A DNA stretch of 64,000 nucleotides from NCBI RefSeq assembly GCF_900106945.1, contig NZ_FNNE01000009.1, forward strand, positions 124,001 to 188,000, given 5' to 3'. How positions within the stretch are numbered: the first letter of the stretch is position 1; each line of letters starts with the position of its first letter. Positions 19,812 through 30,433 of the stretch are shown here, piece by piece. The notes below the pieces were generated by a model. The model did no database searches. It worked only from the letters and a program-made list of their open reading frames with translations, and was not told the origin of the DNA. The stretch comes from Marinobacter mobilis. Its GTDB lineage: Bacteria; Pseudomonadota; Gammaproteobacteria; Pseudomonadales; Oleiphilaceae. Made by a program: the position numbers and the translations under genes.

Positions 19812-22313
19812 TTGCAAGAACTTTCAGAGTTGGCTGCGCGTTTCCAGTCAGAATCAACACCGATCCTCCTCCAAGGGATGACTTTAGTACACGGCATGCA
19901 CAAACTCGCGAGTCGCTTGCAACAATTCAGATCCGGGTCGCCCCTTTCGTTTCGGTTGCTGGCATACATCCTACTGTTCAGTTCTGTTTTTACCCTGCTT
20001 GCGTCGGGCATTCAGATATATAACGACTTCCGAAAGGGCGTTAACTCGATCGAAGAGCGCATGTCGGTCGTCGAAACGAGTTACTCCAGCAGCCTCTCGC
20101 GCAGCCTCTGGGCACTGGACCAGAAGCTCCTCGAAATTCAGATGGAAGGCATTCTCAGTCTGCCAGACATCATTCAGCTCCGGCTCCAGATCGCGCCCAA
20201 CTCAGAGATTCTCATGGGGGTGGTACCAAACGGCGTCGAGACCCGGGTACACAGCTTTGATCTGATTCATGACGGTGACGAGAGCTTCAAGCTTGGCCAG
20301 ATGACGATTACCGCCAGCCTTGAGCAAATCTACGCCAATCTTAAACAGACCGTCGTTGTGGTACTGACCACACAGTTTCTCAAGACATTTTTCATCTCCA
20401 TCCTGATTGTCTGGATTTTCCAATACTTTGTTACCCGGCATCTGTCGGCGATGGCCAACTACGCCCGTAACTTCTCGCTCAATAATCTCGACGACCCTCT
20501 CCAACTGGATCGTCCGGATACCGAAATCAACCGTATCGACGAGCTGTCACAGGTAACCGAAGCCATCAACCAGATGCGCGAACGACTGCAGGAAGACCTG
20601 CGCAAGCAGCGGCTCGATGCAGCGAAAATCAACGAACTGTCGAAAGCCATCGAACAGAGCCCCTCATCGGTCATCATCTGTGATCGCCAATGGAAGATCG
20701 AGTTCGTAAACCAGAAGTTCACCCAGCTCACCGGCTATGACTCCGCAGCCATGATTGGAAAACATCCGGGCATGCTGACGGATGACCCTTTCCTGCAGCG
20801 TGAAAACCGGCAACTCTGGCAGGCCATCCAACTCCAGGTACAAAGGGTTGGTGTCTGGCAGGGCGAATCCAACAGTGTCCGCAGGAACGGCGAGCGATTC
20901 TGGGAGCAGCTCATCGTTACCCCAATCAAGGGCACAGACGGCCAGGTCACCAATTATCTGATCCTGGGCGAAGACATCAGCATACGTAAGCGCTATGAGC
21001 AGCAGTTGCTGCGGCAGGCCAATTACGATGTATTGACCGGCCTTCCCAACCGAATGTTGGCGTTGGATCGCCTTAAACTGGCGCTGGCCCAGGCACAACG
21101 GGAAGACACCCTGGTTGGCGTCATGTTCCTCGACCTGGACAACTTCAAGCACATCAACGACACCATGGGCCATGACGCCGGCGACAGCCTGCTGATTGAA
21201 GCGGCACGACGGATCTCCAGCGCGCTTCGGGGGACCAGTACGGTCGCACGGCTCGGTGGCGATGAATTCCTGGTGGTGCTGCCTGGGCTGCAGGACGCGG
21301 ACTCAACAACCCAGGTTGCGGAACGGATCCTGCAGACATTCGCCACACCGTTTACCCTCAACCATCAGGAAGTCTTTGTCTCAACCAGTATCGGCATTGC
21401 CATCTACCCCACCGATTCAGAGAACAGTGGCACCCTGCTCCAGAATGCTGATGCCGCCATGTACCAGGCAAAGAACAAGGGCAAGAGCGCTTTCGAGCGA
21501 TTCTCTCCGGAAATGAAGGAAGTATCCCATGAGCGCCTGCAAATCGAATCACGGATGCGCCGCGCTCTGGAACTGAACGAACTTGAGCTGTACTTCCAGC
21601 CAATCGTGGAAACCTGCAGCGGAAAAGTATTCGGCGCGGAGGCCCTGTTACGCTGGAACAACCCCACCATGGGCATGGTTATGCCAGACAAATTCATCCC
21701 GCTGGCAGAGGAAACCGGGCTTATTATTCCGATCGGTCAATGGGTGCTGGAACAGGGCTGCCAGGCCGCCATGCAGTGGCAAAAAGCCTACGGTATTGAG
21801 CTTTCCATCTCCGTCAACGTTTCACCCCGGCAATTCCGCGACCCCAACTTCATTGATGTGGTGCTGAGTGCCCTCAAGCTTTCCGGACTTCCCCCACAAC
21901 GACTGGAGCTGGAAATTACTGAGCGGCTGATTCTCGATAACAGCATCGAGACCTCGGAAATCCTGACCCGGCTTGATCAGGAGGGTATACGCCTGTCGGT
22001 CGATGATTTCGGGACCGGGTATTCGGCGCTCAGTTACCTCAAGAGCTACCCCTTCGACACGCTCAAAATCGACAAGTCCTTCGTACAAGACGTCAATAAC
22101 AAGCAGGAAGATGCCTCGCTGGTAAGAGCCATCATCAACATGGCTCACAGTCTTGGCCTCAAGGTTATTGCCGAGGGCGTCGAAGAAGAGGAACAGATCA
22201 CCTTCCTCAATGATGAAAACTGCGACTATTCGCAAGGCTATTTCTACGGCCGTCCCATGCCGGAACCGGAATACCGGGATTGGCTTGAGACCAGCCAGCG
22301 GGCGCAGATCTGA
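19812..22313 (+). CDS. Membrane PAS-GGDEF-EAL cyclic-di-GMP protein
   Basis: Makes and/or breaks cyclic di-GMP. Of up to 833 residues, the first 60 hold a membrane segment (LLAYILLFSSVFTLLASGI) and about 75-170 are probably periplasmic. A second membrane segment (about 185-210) and a HAMP-like linker follow, then a PAS domain (about 280-400, ending in a typical EDISIRKRYE). The diguanylate cyclase site GGDEF is at 482-486. The phosphodiesterase domain has EALLRW at 610, DDFGTGYSALSYL, LKIDKSFV and EGVEE. Both active sites look intact. The start is uncertain: TTG at 19812 or ATG at 19878 or 19896, none with a good ribosome site. It precedes ackA by 28 bases. Confidence 0.93.
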   Translation: MQELSELAARFQSESTPILLQGMTLVHGMHKLASRLQQFRSGSPLSFRLLAYILLFSSVFTLLASGIQIYNDFRKGVNSIEERMSVVETSYSSSLSRSLWALDQKLLEIQMEGILSLPDIIQLRLQIAPNSEILMGVVPNGVETRVHSFDLIHDGDESFKLGQMTITASLEQIYANLKQTVVVVLTTQFLKTFFISILIVWIFQYFVTRHLSAMANYARNFSLNNLDDPLQLDRPDTEINRIDELSQVTEAINQMRERLQEDLRKQRLDAAKINELSKAIEQSPSSVIICDRQWKIEFVNQKFTQLTGYDSAAMIGKHPGMLTDDPFLQRENRQLWQAIQLQVQRVGVWQGESNSVRRNGERFWEQLIVTPIKGTDGQVTNYLILGEDISIRKRYEQQLLRQANYDVLTGLPNRMLALDRLKLALAQAQREDTLVGVMFLDLDNFKHINDTMGHDAGDSLLIEAARRISSALRGTSTVARLGGDEFLVVLPGLQDADSTTQVAERILQTFATPFTLNHQEVFVSTSIGIAIYPTDSENSGTLLQNADAAMYQAKNKGKSAFERFSPEMKEVSHERLQIESRMRRALELNELELYFQPIVETCSGKVFGAEALLRWNNPTMGMVMPDKFIPLAEETGLIIPIGQWVLEQGCQAAMQWQKAYGIELSISVNVSPRQFRDPNFIDVVLSALKLSGLPPQRLELEITERLILDNSIETSEILTRLDQEGIRLSVDDFGTGYSALSYLKSYPFDTLKIDKSFVQDVNNKQEDASLVRAIINMAHSLGLKVIAEGVEEEEQITFLNDENCDYSQGYFYGRPMPEPEYRDWLETSQRAQI

Positions 22314-22341
22314 CTTCATAATTACAGCACAGGCTCACTTC

Positions 22342-23535
22342 ATGGATGACCCCATTCTCGTCGTCAATTGCGGCAGCTCTTCACTTAAAATTGCTCTCTT
22401 TACACGTCAGGAGCAGCGCCTTGGCAGTCTGCTGGCTGAAAACCTCAATACCCCGGAAGCATGCATCCGCCTCTCCGGCGAACCGTCGTCCCTGAACCTT
22501 CCCGAACCGGGCTCCCACGAACAGGCACTGACCATGGCCATTGACCTGTTCCGGCAACGGGGACTGATCCGCAAGGCCCCCCTTGCGGTCGGTCACCGGG
22601 TTGTTCACGGCGGCGAAACTTTTAAGGAGCCGTCACTGATTGATGACCAGGTTTTGGTGGCGATCCGCGCGTGCTCGGCCCTGGCGCCCTTGCATAACCC
22701 CGTTAACCTCATAGGCATCGAAGCAGCGCAGCGCCTGTTCCCGGGCATTCCGCAGGTCGCGGTCTTCGATACCGCGTTTCACCAAAGCCTGCCGGCACAC
22801 GCCTTTCACTATGCCCTGCCCCAGCGGTTCTATCGAGACTGGGGGGTTCGTCGATATGGGTTCCACGGGACCAGCCACCAGTTCATGGCCGATCAGACCG
22901 CTAACGTGTTGGGAAAGCCTGTGAGTGACCTATCACTGATTTCCGCCCATCTCGGGAACGGCTGCAGCATTACCGCCATCCGCAATGGCAAAAGCGTGGA
23001 CACCAGCATGGGACTGACACCGCTGGAAGGACTGGTGATGGGTACCCGCAGTGGCGATGTCGATCCCGGGCTATTTGATTTCCTGAGCGAGAAAGGTATG
23101 GATGCGGGAGAGATCAATCGAATCCTCAACCGGGAAAGCGGCCTTTTGGGATTGTCCGGCCAGAGCAATGACATGCGTACCCTGTGCAGGATGGCAGAAG
23201 AAGGCCATCAGGAAGCGGCACTCGCGATCGACGTATTCTGTTTCAGGCTAGCCCGCTACATTGGCGCCATGATGGCCTCACTCACCTCCCTCGACGCCCT
23301 GGTATTCACTGGAGGCATTGGCGAGAACAGCGCCAAGGTACGCGCCAGAACTCTGACTCACCTGACATTATTAGGCTTTGAGCTGAGCAGGGAGAACAAC
23401 GAGGGCAACGGCAAAAACAGCAACCACCACATTGAAGCCCCCGCTAGCCGGTTCCCGGTGTTGGTGATCCCCACCAACGAAGAGTTGGTCATCGCACGTG
23501 CGGCGATCGCTCACGGACTGGAACGGATCGGTTAA
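22342..23535 (+). CDS. ackA: Acetate kinase
   Basis: Interconverts acetyl-phosphate and acetate with ADP/ATP. The protein has 397 residues, the normal length. Diagnostic segments are VVNCGSSSLKIAL at the N-terminus, GHRVVHGGE, RRYGFHGTSHQF, HLGNGCSITAI and GTRSGDVDPGL, plus FTGGIGENS near the C-terminus. I start at MDDPILVVNCG; an in-frame extension to 22153 would lie inside the preceding gene. It forms an operon with pta, 45 bases downstream. Confidence 0.97.
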   Translation: MDDPILVVNCGSSSLKIALFTRQEQRLGSLLAENLNTPEACIRLSGEPSSLNLPEPGSHEQALTMAIDLFRQRGLIRKAPLAVGHRVVHGGETFKEPSLIDDQVLVAIRACSALAPLHNPVNLIGIEAAQRLFPGIPQVAVFDTAFHQSLPAHAFHYALPQRFYRDWGVRRYGFHGTSHQFMADQTANVLGKPVSDLSLISAHLGNGCSITAIRNGKSVDTSMGLTPLEGLVMGTRSGDVDPGLFDFLSEKGMDAGEINRILNRESGLLGLSGQSNDMRTLCRMAEEGHQEAALAIDVFCFRLARYIGAMMASLTSLDALVFTGGIGENSAKVRARTLTHLTLLGFELSRENNEGNGKNSNHHIEAPASRFPVLVIPTNEELVIARAAIAHGLERIG

Positions 23536-23580
23536 TCACTTTTCACCGATCAGGATAGGTAACACAGATAAGGAAAATCC

Positions 23581-25731
23581 ATGGCAAAGAACCTGTTTAT
23601 TGCACCCACGACGCTTGATTGCGGACTAACCTCGGTCTGTCTGGGCCTTTACCGCGCCCTCGACCGGGTCGGCGTTCGGGTTGGGTTCTACAAGCCCTTT
23701 GCCCAGAATCTGAGCGAACAAACACCCCGGATTCCCAACGACAAAGACGCTTCGGTTGAGTTCATCCGCGCCCGGACCGACCTCAACCCGCCCGACCCCA
23801 TTGACCTCAGGCACGCTCAGAAACTGCTCAACCAGGGCAAGGCGGATCTGTTAATGGAAGAGGTCGTTGGCCACTTTCAACAGGTCGCAGACGCCGTTGA
23901 TGTCGTGGTTATCGAAGGGCTCGTTCCAGACCGAATGGAAGCCTACATCGCCCGTCTTAATGTCGAAGTTGCCCGGAACTTGGGCGCTGAGGTCATTCTT
24001 GTTAACGCCCCACGGGAAGCCGACCCAGCGGATCTCGATGACACCCTCGATTTTTCGGCCCGGCTGTTCGCCGCCCCAAGCGACCCTGACGTCATTGGCG
24101 TCATCCTCAATAAACTCGGCGAACCACGGCAATCCGGACTCTCCTCCCAGATCTACGAAGCACCGCCGATTGCGGTACCCGATTATCAGTCTGAATGTCA
24201 GGTTTTTGCGAACAACCGCTTTCGTCTGCTGGGGCAAATTCCCTGGATACCGGCATTGCTGGCACCAAGGGTATCCGATGTAGCCATGGAGCTGAAGGCC
24301 GAGATTCTCAGCTCCGGGCAGATGGAGAATCGCCGGGTGCACCGGGTAACCGTATGCGCACAAACCGTTGGCAATATCATCGATACGCTTAAGCCCGGCA
24401 CCCTGGTCGTGACCCCGGGCGACCGCGAAGATGTTGTCCTCACAGCCTGTGTTGCCGCGCTCAACGGGGTTCCCCTGGCTGGCCTTTTGCTGACCGGGGG
24501 CTTTCACCTCGACGAACGCATGCTGGGCTTCTGCAGGCAGGCGCTGGACACCGGCCTTCCGCTGCTTAATACCAGCACCAACACTCTTACCACCGCCCAG
24601 CGGCTGGCCACCCTTTCCTCGGCGATACCGACCGATGATGGCGAACGTCTGGAGCAAGCCATGGAGCTCGTTGCCGGCGAACTCGATACTCACTGGCTAC
24701 AGCAGCATCTGCGCATTCAGCGCAAACCCCGACTCTCACCCCCGGCCTTCCGCTACCAGCTCTCAGAGCGGGCCCGGGCCGCGAACAAACGGATCGTTCT
24801 TCCCGAAGGCAATGAACCGCGGACAGTGCAAGCCGCCATCATCTGCCATCAACGTGGCCTCGCACGCTGCGTATTGATCGGTGAGCGGAATGAAATTAAC
24901 GCTGTTGCTGCAGCCCAGGGCATGGTCGTACCGGATGACCTGGAGATCATCAATCCTGCGGACGTTCGCGACCGCTACATCGACCCCATGGTCAGCCTGA
25001 GACGTCACAAAGGACTGGCACCGGATATGGCGGAAGCCATGCTGGAAGATAACGTGATGCTTGGCACCATGATGGTGGCGATGGACGAAGCGGACGGTCT
25101 GGTTTCCGGCGCGGTACACACGACCGCCAACACCGTGCGCCCGGCGCTCCAGCTGATCAAGACCCACGAACAGGCCAAGATTGTCTCTTCGGTATTTTTC
25201 ATGCTGCTGCCGGAACAGGTGCTGGTTTACGGCGATTGCGCCATCAACCCGGATCCCAATGCCGAACAATTGGCGGACATCGCCATTCAGAGCGCCGAAT
25301 CGGCAACCGCGTTCGGCATCGAGCCGGTGATCGCCATGATCAGTTACAGCACCGGCGAATCAGGCACTGGACAGGATGTCGACAAGGTTCGTGAGGCTAC
25401 CCGCATTGCGCGAGAGCGCCGGCCTGACCTGCTCATTGATGGCCCTCTGCAATACGACGCTGCCGCTATTGCCAGCGTCGGCAAAAGCAAGGCCCCAAAC
25501 AGCCAGGTCGCAGGCAAAGCCACAGTGTTTGTGTTTCCCGATCTGAATACCGGTAACACCACGTACAAGGCAGTGCAACGAAGCGCCAATGTTGTCAGTA
25601 TCGGTCCGATGCTTCAGGGCTTGAGAAAACCGGTCAATGATTTGTCGCGGGGCGCATTGGTGGAAGATATCGTGTTTACCATCGCACTGACAGCGGTACA
25701 GGCCAGGCAGGTAGAGGATGCCGGGGCCTGA
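23581..25731 (+). CDS. pta: Phosphate acetyltransferase
   Basis: Converts acetyl-CoA and phosphate to acetyl-phosphate and CoA; with AckA it forms the overflow and acetate-assimilation route. The protein has 716 residues, the long form. It has an N-terminal BioD-like P-loop domain (MAKNLFIAPTTLDCGLTSV), a central DRTGG-type domain, and a C-terminal catalytic domain from about residue 390 (RYQLSERARAANKRIVLPEG, DGPLQYDAA, FPDLNTGN). ATAAGGA precedes the ATG. Its stop codon lies in the loop of a GC hairpin shared with the convergent der gene. Confidence 0.97.
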   Translation: MAKNLFIAPTTLDCGLTSVCLGLYRALDRVGVRVGFYKPFAQNLSEQTPRIPNDKDASVEFIRARTDLNPPDPIDLRHAQKLLNQGKADLLMEEVVGHFQQVADAVDVVVIEGLVPDRMEAYIARLNVEVARNLGAEVILVNAPREADPADLDDTLDFSARLFAAPSDPDVIGVILNKLGEPRQSGLSSQIYEAPPIAVPDYQSECQVFANNRFRLLGQIPWIPALLAPRVSDVAMELKAEILSSGQMENRRVHRVTVCAQTVGNIIDTLKPGTLVVTPGDREDVVLTACVAALNGVPLAGLLLTGGFHLDERMLGFCRQALDTGLPLLNTSTNTLTTAQRLATLSSAIPTDDGERLEQAMELVAGELDTHWLQQHLRIQRKPRLSPPAFRYQLSERARAANKRIVLPEGNEPRTVQAAIICHQRGLARCVLIGERNEINAVAAAQGMVVPDDLEIINPADVRDRYIDPMVSLRRHKGLAPDMAEAMLEDNVMLGTMMVAMDEADGLVSGAVHTTANTVRPALQLIKTHEQAKIVSSVFFMLLPEQVLVYGDCAINPDPNAEQLADIAIQSAESATAFGIEPVIAMISYSTGESGTGQDVDKVREATRIARERRPDLLIDGPLQYDAAAIASVGKSKAPNSQVAGKATVFVFPDLNTGNTTYKAVQRSANVVSIGPMLQGLRKPVNDLSRGALVEDIVFTIALTAVQARQVEDAGA

Positions 25732-25741
25732 AGGGCCCCGG
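25721..25741. terminator. Hairpin between convergent pta and der
   Basis: A perfect 8-bp stem, CCGGGGCC/GGCCCCGG, with the pta stop codon in its loop. There is no T tract. It is the only structure in the 23-base gap between the two convergent stop codons, so it may serve both transcripts. Confidence 0.5.
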
Positions 25742-25754
25742 AATACTGCGGCAA

Positions 25755-27176
25755 TTAACGCTTTTTGCTCTTCATTCTGACTTTCTTTGTGCGCCGACCC
25801 TGGCGCATATCATTGTCTTTCTTGACCTTCTGCCTTGGCGTCAGACGATCGACCTTCCCAGCGAAGGGGTTATCACCACTCTTGAACTCAAACCGGATAG
25901 GCGTGCCGGTCACCTTCAGCACACGGCGGAAGGTATTTTCAAGATAACGCTTATAGGCCCCTGGCAACGAATCAGTCTGATTGCCATGCACAACAATGAT
26001 CGGCGGGTTTGAGCCGCCCTGGTGGGCATAACGCAGCTTGATGCGACGGCCATGAACCATCGGAGGCTGGTGCTGGGAGATCGCGTCCTGAAGAATGGCT
26101 GTCAAACGGTTGGTCTGCCACTTGGCCATCGCAGATTCATAACACTTCGACACCGACTCATACATGACCCCAACACCAGAGCCATGGAGCGCAGAAATAT
26201 AGTGCTTGTCGGCGTAGTCAAGAAAGTCGAGCCGCCGCTGGACCTGTTCCTTGACCCGATCACGGTCCTCAGGATCCATGCCATCCCATTTATTGACGGC
26301 AATAATCAGTGAACGCCCCGCGTCGAGCACGAAACCGATGAGATGCAGGTCCTGGTCCACCAGGCCTTCACGGGCATCAATGACAAGGATGACCACATGG
26401 GCATCCTCGATCGCCTGGAGGGTCTTGATGATGGAAAACTTTTCGACAACCTCACGAACATTCTTGCGTCGGCGGACACCGGCGGTGTCGATCAGGGTGT
26501 ATTCCTTACCCTGACGTTCGTAGGGGATGTAGACGCTGTCACGAGTGGTGCCTGGCATGTCATAGACCACCACCCGCTCTTCGCCCAGCATCCGGTTGAC
26601 CAGCGTTGACTTTCCAACGTTGGGACGACCAACAATGCCAATGCGGATACCCGGGTAGCGGCTGGCCGTATCGCTTTCGACGTCTTCGTCTGTCGGCGGC
26701 AGCAGCTCTTCAAGCATGGAGCGCACGCCACGGTTATGTGCAGCGGCAATCAGGTAGGTTGACTCAAAGCCAAGGCGGTAAAAATCAGCGGCGGCAACGT
26801 CCGGATCCTGGCCGTCGGTCTTGTTAACAACCAGGTGAGCCTTTTTGCCGATCTTGCGGAGATGGTCGGCAATCATCTCATCTCCGGCCGTCAGTCCCGC
26901 ACGCCCGTCCACCAGGAACAGAACAACCGTCGCTTCTTCAACGGCCTGGAGCGATTGACGCGCCATTTCGAGGTCAATGCCTTCCTCGTCGCCGGTGAGT
27001 CCGCCGGTATCAATCACGATAAAGCGCTGGCCTTCGTAATTGCCTTCACCGTATTTACGATCGCGGGTCAGGCCAGGAAAATCCGCAACCAATGCATCCC
27101 GGGATCGGGTCATCTGGTTGAAAAGCGTTGATTTACCAACGTTGGGGCGGCCAACCAAGGCAATTACAGGGGTCAT
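25755..27176 (-). CDS. der: GTPase Der (EngA), ribosome assembly
   Basis: A tandem-GTPase factor for 50S subunit maturation. The protein has 473 residues. Each of the two G domains shows GRPNVGKST, followed by DFPGLTRD or DMPGTTRD, and NKTDGQD or NKWDGMD. The KH-like C-terminal domain ([13 protein letters not shown]) is followed by a very basic tail ending [10 protein letters not shown], where rRNA contact is expected. It is the last gene of the long minus-strand run from trmJ, 56 bases after bamB, a gene order shared with Pseudomonas and E. coli. Confidence 0.97.
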   Translation of the reverse strand: MTPVIALVGRPNVGKSTLFNQMTRSRDALVADFPGLTRDRKYGEGNYEGQRFIVIDTGGLTGDEEGIDLEMARQSLQAVEEATVVLFLVDGRAGLTAGDEMIADHLRKIGKKAHLVVNKTDGQDPDVAAADFYRLGFESTYLIAAAHNRGVRSMLEELLPPTDEDVESDTASRYPGIRIGIVGRPNVGKSTLVNRMLGEERVVVYDMPGTTRDSVYIPYERQGKEYTLIDTAGVRRRKNVREVVEKFSIIKTLQAIEDAHVVILVIDAREGLVDQDLHLIGFVLDAGRSLIIAVNKWDGMDPEDRDRVKEQVQRRLDFLDYADKHYISALHGSGVGVMYESVSKCYESAMAKWQTNRLTAILQDAISQHQPPMVHGRRIKLRYAHQGGSNPPIIVVHGNQTDSLPGAYKRYLENTFRRVLKVTGTPIRFEFKSGDNPFAGKVDRLTPRQKVKKDNDMRQGRRTKKVRMKSKKR

Positions 27177-27232
27177 AGTCGTTCGTTTTCCAGATAGACT
27201 GTGCCGGTATCAGGGCACAGGCTGAAGTCGGC

Positions 27233-28387
27233 TTAGTCGCGCGACTCCAGTTCAAAGAGAGTGAGCTTGCCGCTATTACCATAGACCAGCACGCGATCGC
27301 CAATCCTCTGCATAGGGACCAGCAGGCCATCGTCATCAAACTCCAGCTGCCCCTGGAACGAGCCGTCTTCCAGTGAGAGCAGATGGATATAACCTTCATA
27401 ATCGCCCACCAGCAGGTAGTCATCAACGACCAGGGGTTGAGTCGTCTGACGCCAGCCAAGCTGCTCCTGGGTCCAAACAACCCGCCGGGTATTGCCGTCG
27501 TAGGCCTGGATCTTGCCATTGGCTTCGGCGACATAGATGTTACCTTCGGCAATCACTGGCGAGCGCAGGCTGGATGATTCCCGGCTCCAGATCTCCTGGC
27601 CGGAGCGCAAATCAATCAGCGCAAGCTTGCCCTGATAACCGGTCACCAGAGCGACGCCTTCCATGATCAGCGGCTCACTGGTGACATCCACCAGACGTTC
27701 CAACTCTGTACGCCCCTGGGGCTCGCCAACAGAGTATTGCCAAAGAGGCTGACCACTGCGGGAATCCAGCGCAAATACCCGGCCATTGGCGAACGACACC
27801 AGCGTCATATCTCGACCAACCAGAGGCGAGGCCGCAGCGCGAAGGGTAAGGACCGGGATCACACCGTCGTATTGCCACCGCTTTTCGCCGGTAGCGGTAT
27901 CAAATGCCAGCACTTTGCCGTCATTGGTCTGGGCAACCACGACCTGGCCATTGGATCTTGGCGTACCAATGACCTCGTTCGGCAACGGCACCTGCCACAA
28001 CGCCTCCCCGGATTCGGGGTTCAGGGCAAGCAATTCGGCGTCACCGGTGACAACGTACAGATGACCGGGATCACCCCCAACTCCGGCAAGGATCCGCGAC
28101 TCCAGATTCCGGGTCCAGATAAAGGTACCCTGCTCCGAGTCCACGGCGATCAGTTGACCATCCGCCGACACAACATAGATGACGTCCCCCGCATACAGCG
28201 GAGAAAGCTGCAAATATTGCTCGTCGAATCCGTCGCCGATGGTAACGTCCCAGACTTCCTCAAGCTCAACACTGGATACAACGTCGGGAACCGGCAGTGG
28301 TTCCTCAAACGAATCCGACGAACTGCACCCCACCAACGCCGAGGCAACCACGCCAGCAAACCACAGACGGCGCAGATTGAAAGGCAT
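27233..28387 (-). CDS. bamB: Outer membrane protein assembly factor BamB
   Basis: The lipoprotein subunit of the BAM complex that helps insert beta-barrel proteins into the outer membrane. The protein has 384 residues. The signal peptide ends in a lipobox, SALVGC, with Cys22 as lipid site. The rest is an eight-bladed PQQ-type beta-propeller with repeats such as LLALNPESGEALWQVPL and VFALDSRSGQPLWQYSV. The ATG at 28387 overlaps the yfgM stop as TGATG, which couples translation. Confidence 0.95.
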   Translation of the reverse strand: MPFNLRRLWFAGVVASALVGCSSSDSFEEPLPVPDVVSSVELEEVWDVTIGDGFDEQYLQLSPLYAGDVIYVVSADGQLIAVDSEQGTFIWTRNLESRILAGVGGDPGHLYVVTGDAELLALNPESGEALWQVPLPNEVIGTPRSNGQVVVAQTNDGKVLAFDTATGEKRWQYDGVIPVLTLRAAASPLVGRDMTLVSFANGRVFALDSRSGQPLWQYSVGEPQGRTELERLVDVTSEPLIMEGVALVTGYQGKLALIDLRSGQEIWSRESSSLRSPVIAEGNIYVAEANGKIQAYDGNTRRVVWTQEQLGWRQTTQPLVVDDYLLVGDYEGYIHLLSLEDGSFQGQLEFDDDGLLVPMQRIGDRVLVYGNSGKLTLFELESRD

Positions 28388-29043
28388 CAAGAGCCCTCCC
28401 CGATGCCAAGATCAGCCAGTTTGAGGTTGAGTACACCGTTACGGTTACCCAGGCTTTCCTCGCGGGCAATCAGGTAAGCCGCAGCGGCACCGTCACGATC
28501 TCCCTGAGCCAGCAGAATGTCGCCTTCCAGTTCAGCCAGCAGCCCTTTGAAACTACCCGGCTCGACGGCACCCCTGACGGTCGCAAGGGCAGCGTCAAGA
28601 TCACCGTTCGCCATTTGCGCGCGGGCCAAACGACTGCGGATGACCAGTTCCAGCGCCTTCTGGTCGTTGGCGTGCTCATGGGCCCACTGGAGGGATTCAA
28701 TAGCGCCCTCAGCATCGTCCTGTTCGGACAGCTGAACCTGAGCCTGCATCAGTGAACCGTAAACCGCGTAGGCACTGTCACCGAATTCGCTTCGCAGCTG
28801 GTCGGCAACATAACCGACGGTATCAGCGCGGCCTTCAGCGGCTGGATCGGAATATGCGTTCAGCAGGGAGGCAAATTCGGCCGCTGCGGCACTGCGCTGT
28901 TCCGCCTGATTTTTTTGCCATGCCTGCCACCCAAACACGATTGCCAATGCGGCACCGATACCGATCAGAAGTGAACTGCCGTTATTCTTCCACCAGTTCT
29001 TGATCGCTTGTATCTGTTCCTCTTCGGTACGCAACTCGGCCAT
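28387..29043 (-). CDS. yfgM: YfgM-like ancillary SecYEG/BamB-linked protein
   Basis: A 218-residue inner-membrane protein with one N-terminal membrane segment (SSLLIGIGAALAIVFGWQAW) and a periplasmic TPR-like helical domain. E. coli YfgM associates with SecYEG and periplasmic chaperones. MAELRTEEEQIQAIKNWW is the typical cytoplasmic start, with GGGAGA four bases upstream of the ATG at 29043. It lies between hisS and bamB, the conserved place for this gene. Confidence 0.92.
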   Translation of the reverse strand: MAELRTEEEQIQAIKNWWKNNGSSLLIGIGAALAIVFGWQAWQKNQAEQRSAAAAEFASLLNAYSDPAAEGRADTVGYVADQLRSEFGDSAYAVYGSLMQAQVQLSEQDDAEGAIESLQWAHEHANDQKALELVIRSRLARAQMANGDLDAALATVRGAVEPGSFKGLLAELEGDILLAQGDRDGAAAAYLIAREESLGNRNGVLNLKLADLGIGEGS

Positions 29044-29092
29044 GCTGTCTCCCGTTCTCATTCACTTGTTGTAGGTTGTTACCGCGCCGGAA

Positions 29093-30373
29093 TTATCGAT
29101 CCAGCAGTTCTTTCAGCACTTCCAGCAGATTGCTCTGGGCCACGTCCTGCTGGGGATCATCGGCCCGCAGTGGCTTCACGCCTACCGTGCCGGCTTCAAT
29201 TTCATTGTCACCCAGAAGCAATGCGACGCTGGCACCGCTTCGATCAGCCCTCTTCATCTGACTCTTGAAGCTCCCGCCGCCGCAGTGTGTCACCACCACG
29301 CTGCCCGGAATACCGGTACGTACGCGCTCGCCCAACGCCTGAGCTGCCGCAACGGCTTTGTCACCCATGGCGGTCACGTACACGTCTGCATCACCGTTGA
29401 CCGAATCCGGCACCAGGCCAAGGGTCTCAAGCAACAGAATCAGACGTTCCAGCCCCATGGCGAATCCGACGGCGACGGTTGGCTTGCCACCGAGTTGCTC
29501 GACCAGGCCATCGTACCGGCCGCCGGCGCAGACAGTGCCCTGGGCGCCAAGGCTCTCGGTGACCCACTCAAAGACGGTCTTGCCGTAATAGTCGAGCCCA
29601 CGCACCAGGCGGGAGTTAACGGTATAGGTTACGCCCGCCGCATCCAGCAAAGCACGCAGCTTGCTGAAATGCGCCCGTGACTCGTCATCCAGGTAATCAT
29701 CCAGGGTCGGCGCACCTTCGAGAATCGCCTGGGTCTCCGGGCTCTTGCTGTCGAGGATGCGTAAAGGATTGGTCTCCAGACGACGCTGACTGTCGCTGTC
29801 CAGCTTCTCACGGAAGTCAGACAGATAAGTCACCAAGGCATCACGATAACGTTTGCGGGATTCCGAGGTGCCTATGGTATTAATTTCAAGACGGGTATGT
29901 TCAACCAAACCCAACGCCTGCCAAAGACGGGCGGTCAGAATGAGAAGCTCGGCATCAATGTCCGGACCTTCCATACCGAAGCATTCCACACCGATCTGGT
30001 GGAACTGGCGATAGCGGCCCTTTTGTGGACGCTCGTGGCGGAACATCGGTCCCATGTACCAGAGCCGGCGGGTCTGATTGAACAGCAGGCCGTGCTCCTC
30101 GGCTGCCCGGACACAGCCGGCGGTGCCTTCCGGACGAAGCGTCAGGCTATCACCGTTACGATCCTCGAAGGTGTACATTTCCTTTTCAACGATATCGGTC
30201 ACTTCACCGATAGAACGCTTGAACAGGTCGGTCTGCTCAACCACTGGCATGCGGATTTCCTGGTAGCCGTAACTCCGCAATACCTGTCGAACCGTACTTT
30301 CAACAAACTGCCAAACCGGCGTCTGTTCCGGCAGGATGTCGTTCATCCCGCGAATAGCCTGAATCTTTGCCAA
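29093..30373 (-). CDS. hisS: Histidine-tRNA ligase
   Basis: Charges tRNA-His. A 426-residue class II synthetase: motif 2 is [18 protein letters not shown], the HisRS-specific signatures are [15 protein letters not shown] and [13 protein letters not shown], and motif 3 is GFAMGLERL. The C-terminal anticodon domain is complete. It begins [16 protein letters not shown], as in E. coli. It follows ispG with a 60-base gap, within the conserved ispG-hisS-yfgM-bamB-der block. Confidence 0.98.
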   Translation of the reverse strand: MAKIQAIRGMNDILPEQTPVWQFVESTVRQVLRSYGYQEIRMPVVEQTDLFKRSIGEVTDIVEKEMYTFEDRNGDSLTLRPEGTAGCVRAAEEHGLLFNQTRRLWYMGPMFRHERPQKGRYRQFHQIGVECFGMEGPDIDAELLILTARLWQALGLVEHTRLEINTIGTSESRKRYRDALVTYLSDFREKLDSDSQRRLETNPLRILDSKSPETQAILEGAPTLDDYLDDESRAHFSKLRALLDAAGVTYTVNSRLVRGLDYYGKTVFEWVTESLGAQGTVCAGGRYDGLVEQLGGKPTVAVGFAMGLERLILLLETLGLVPDSVNGDADVYVTAMGDKAVAAAQALGERVRTGIPGSVVVTHCGGGSFKSQMKRADRSGASVALLLGDNEIEAGTVGVKPLRADDPQQDVAQSNLLEVLKELLDR

Positions 30374-30433
30374 GGGAAAACCTTATAACTATACGTTCAA
30401 ATAATCGGATCGTAGCGCGTCTGAGCGAAGCCT

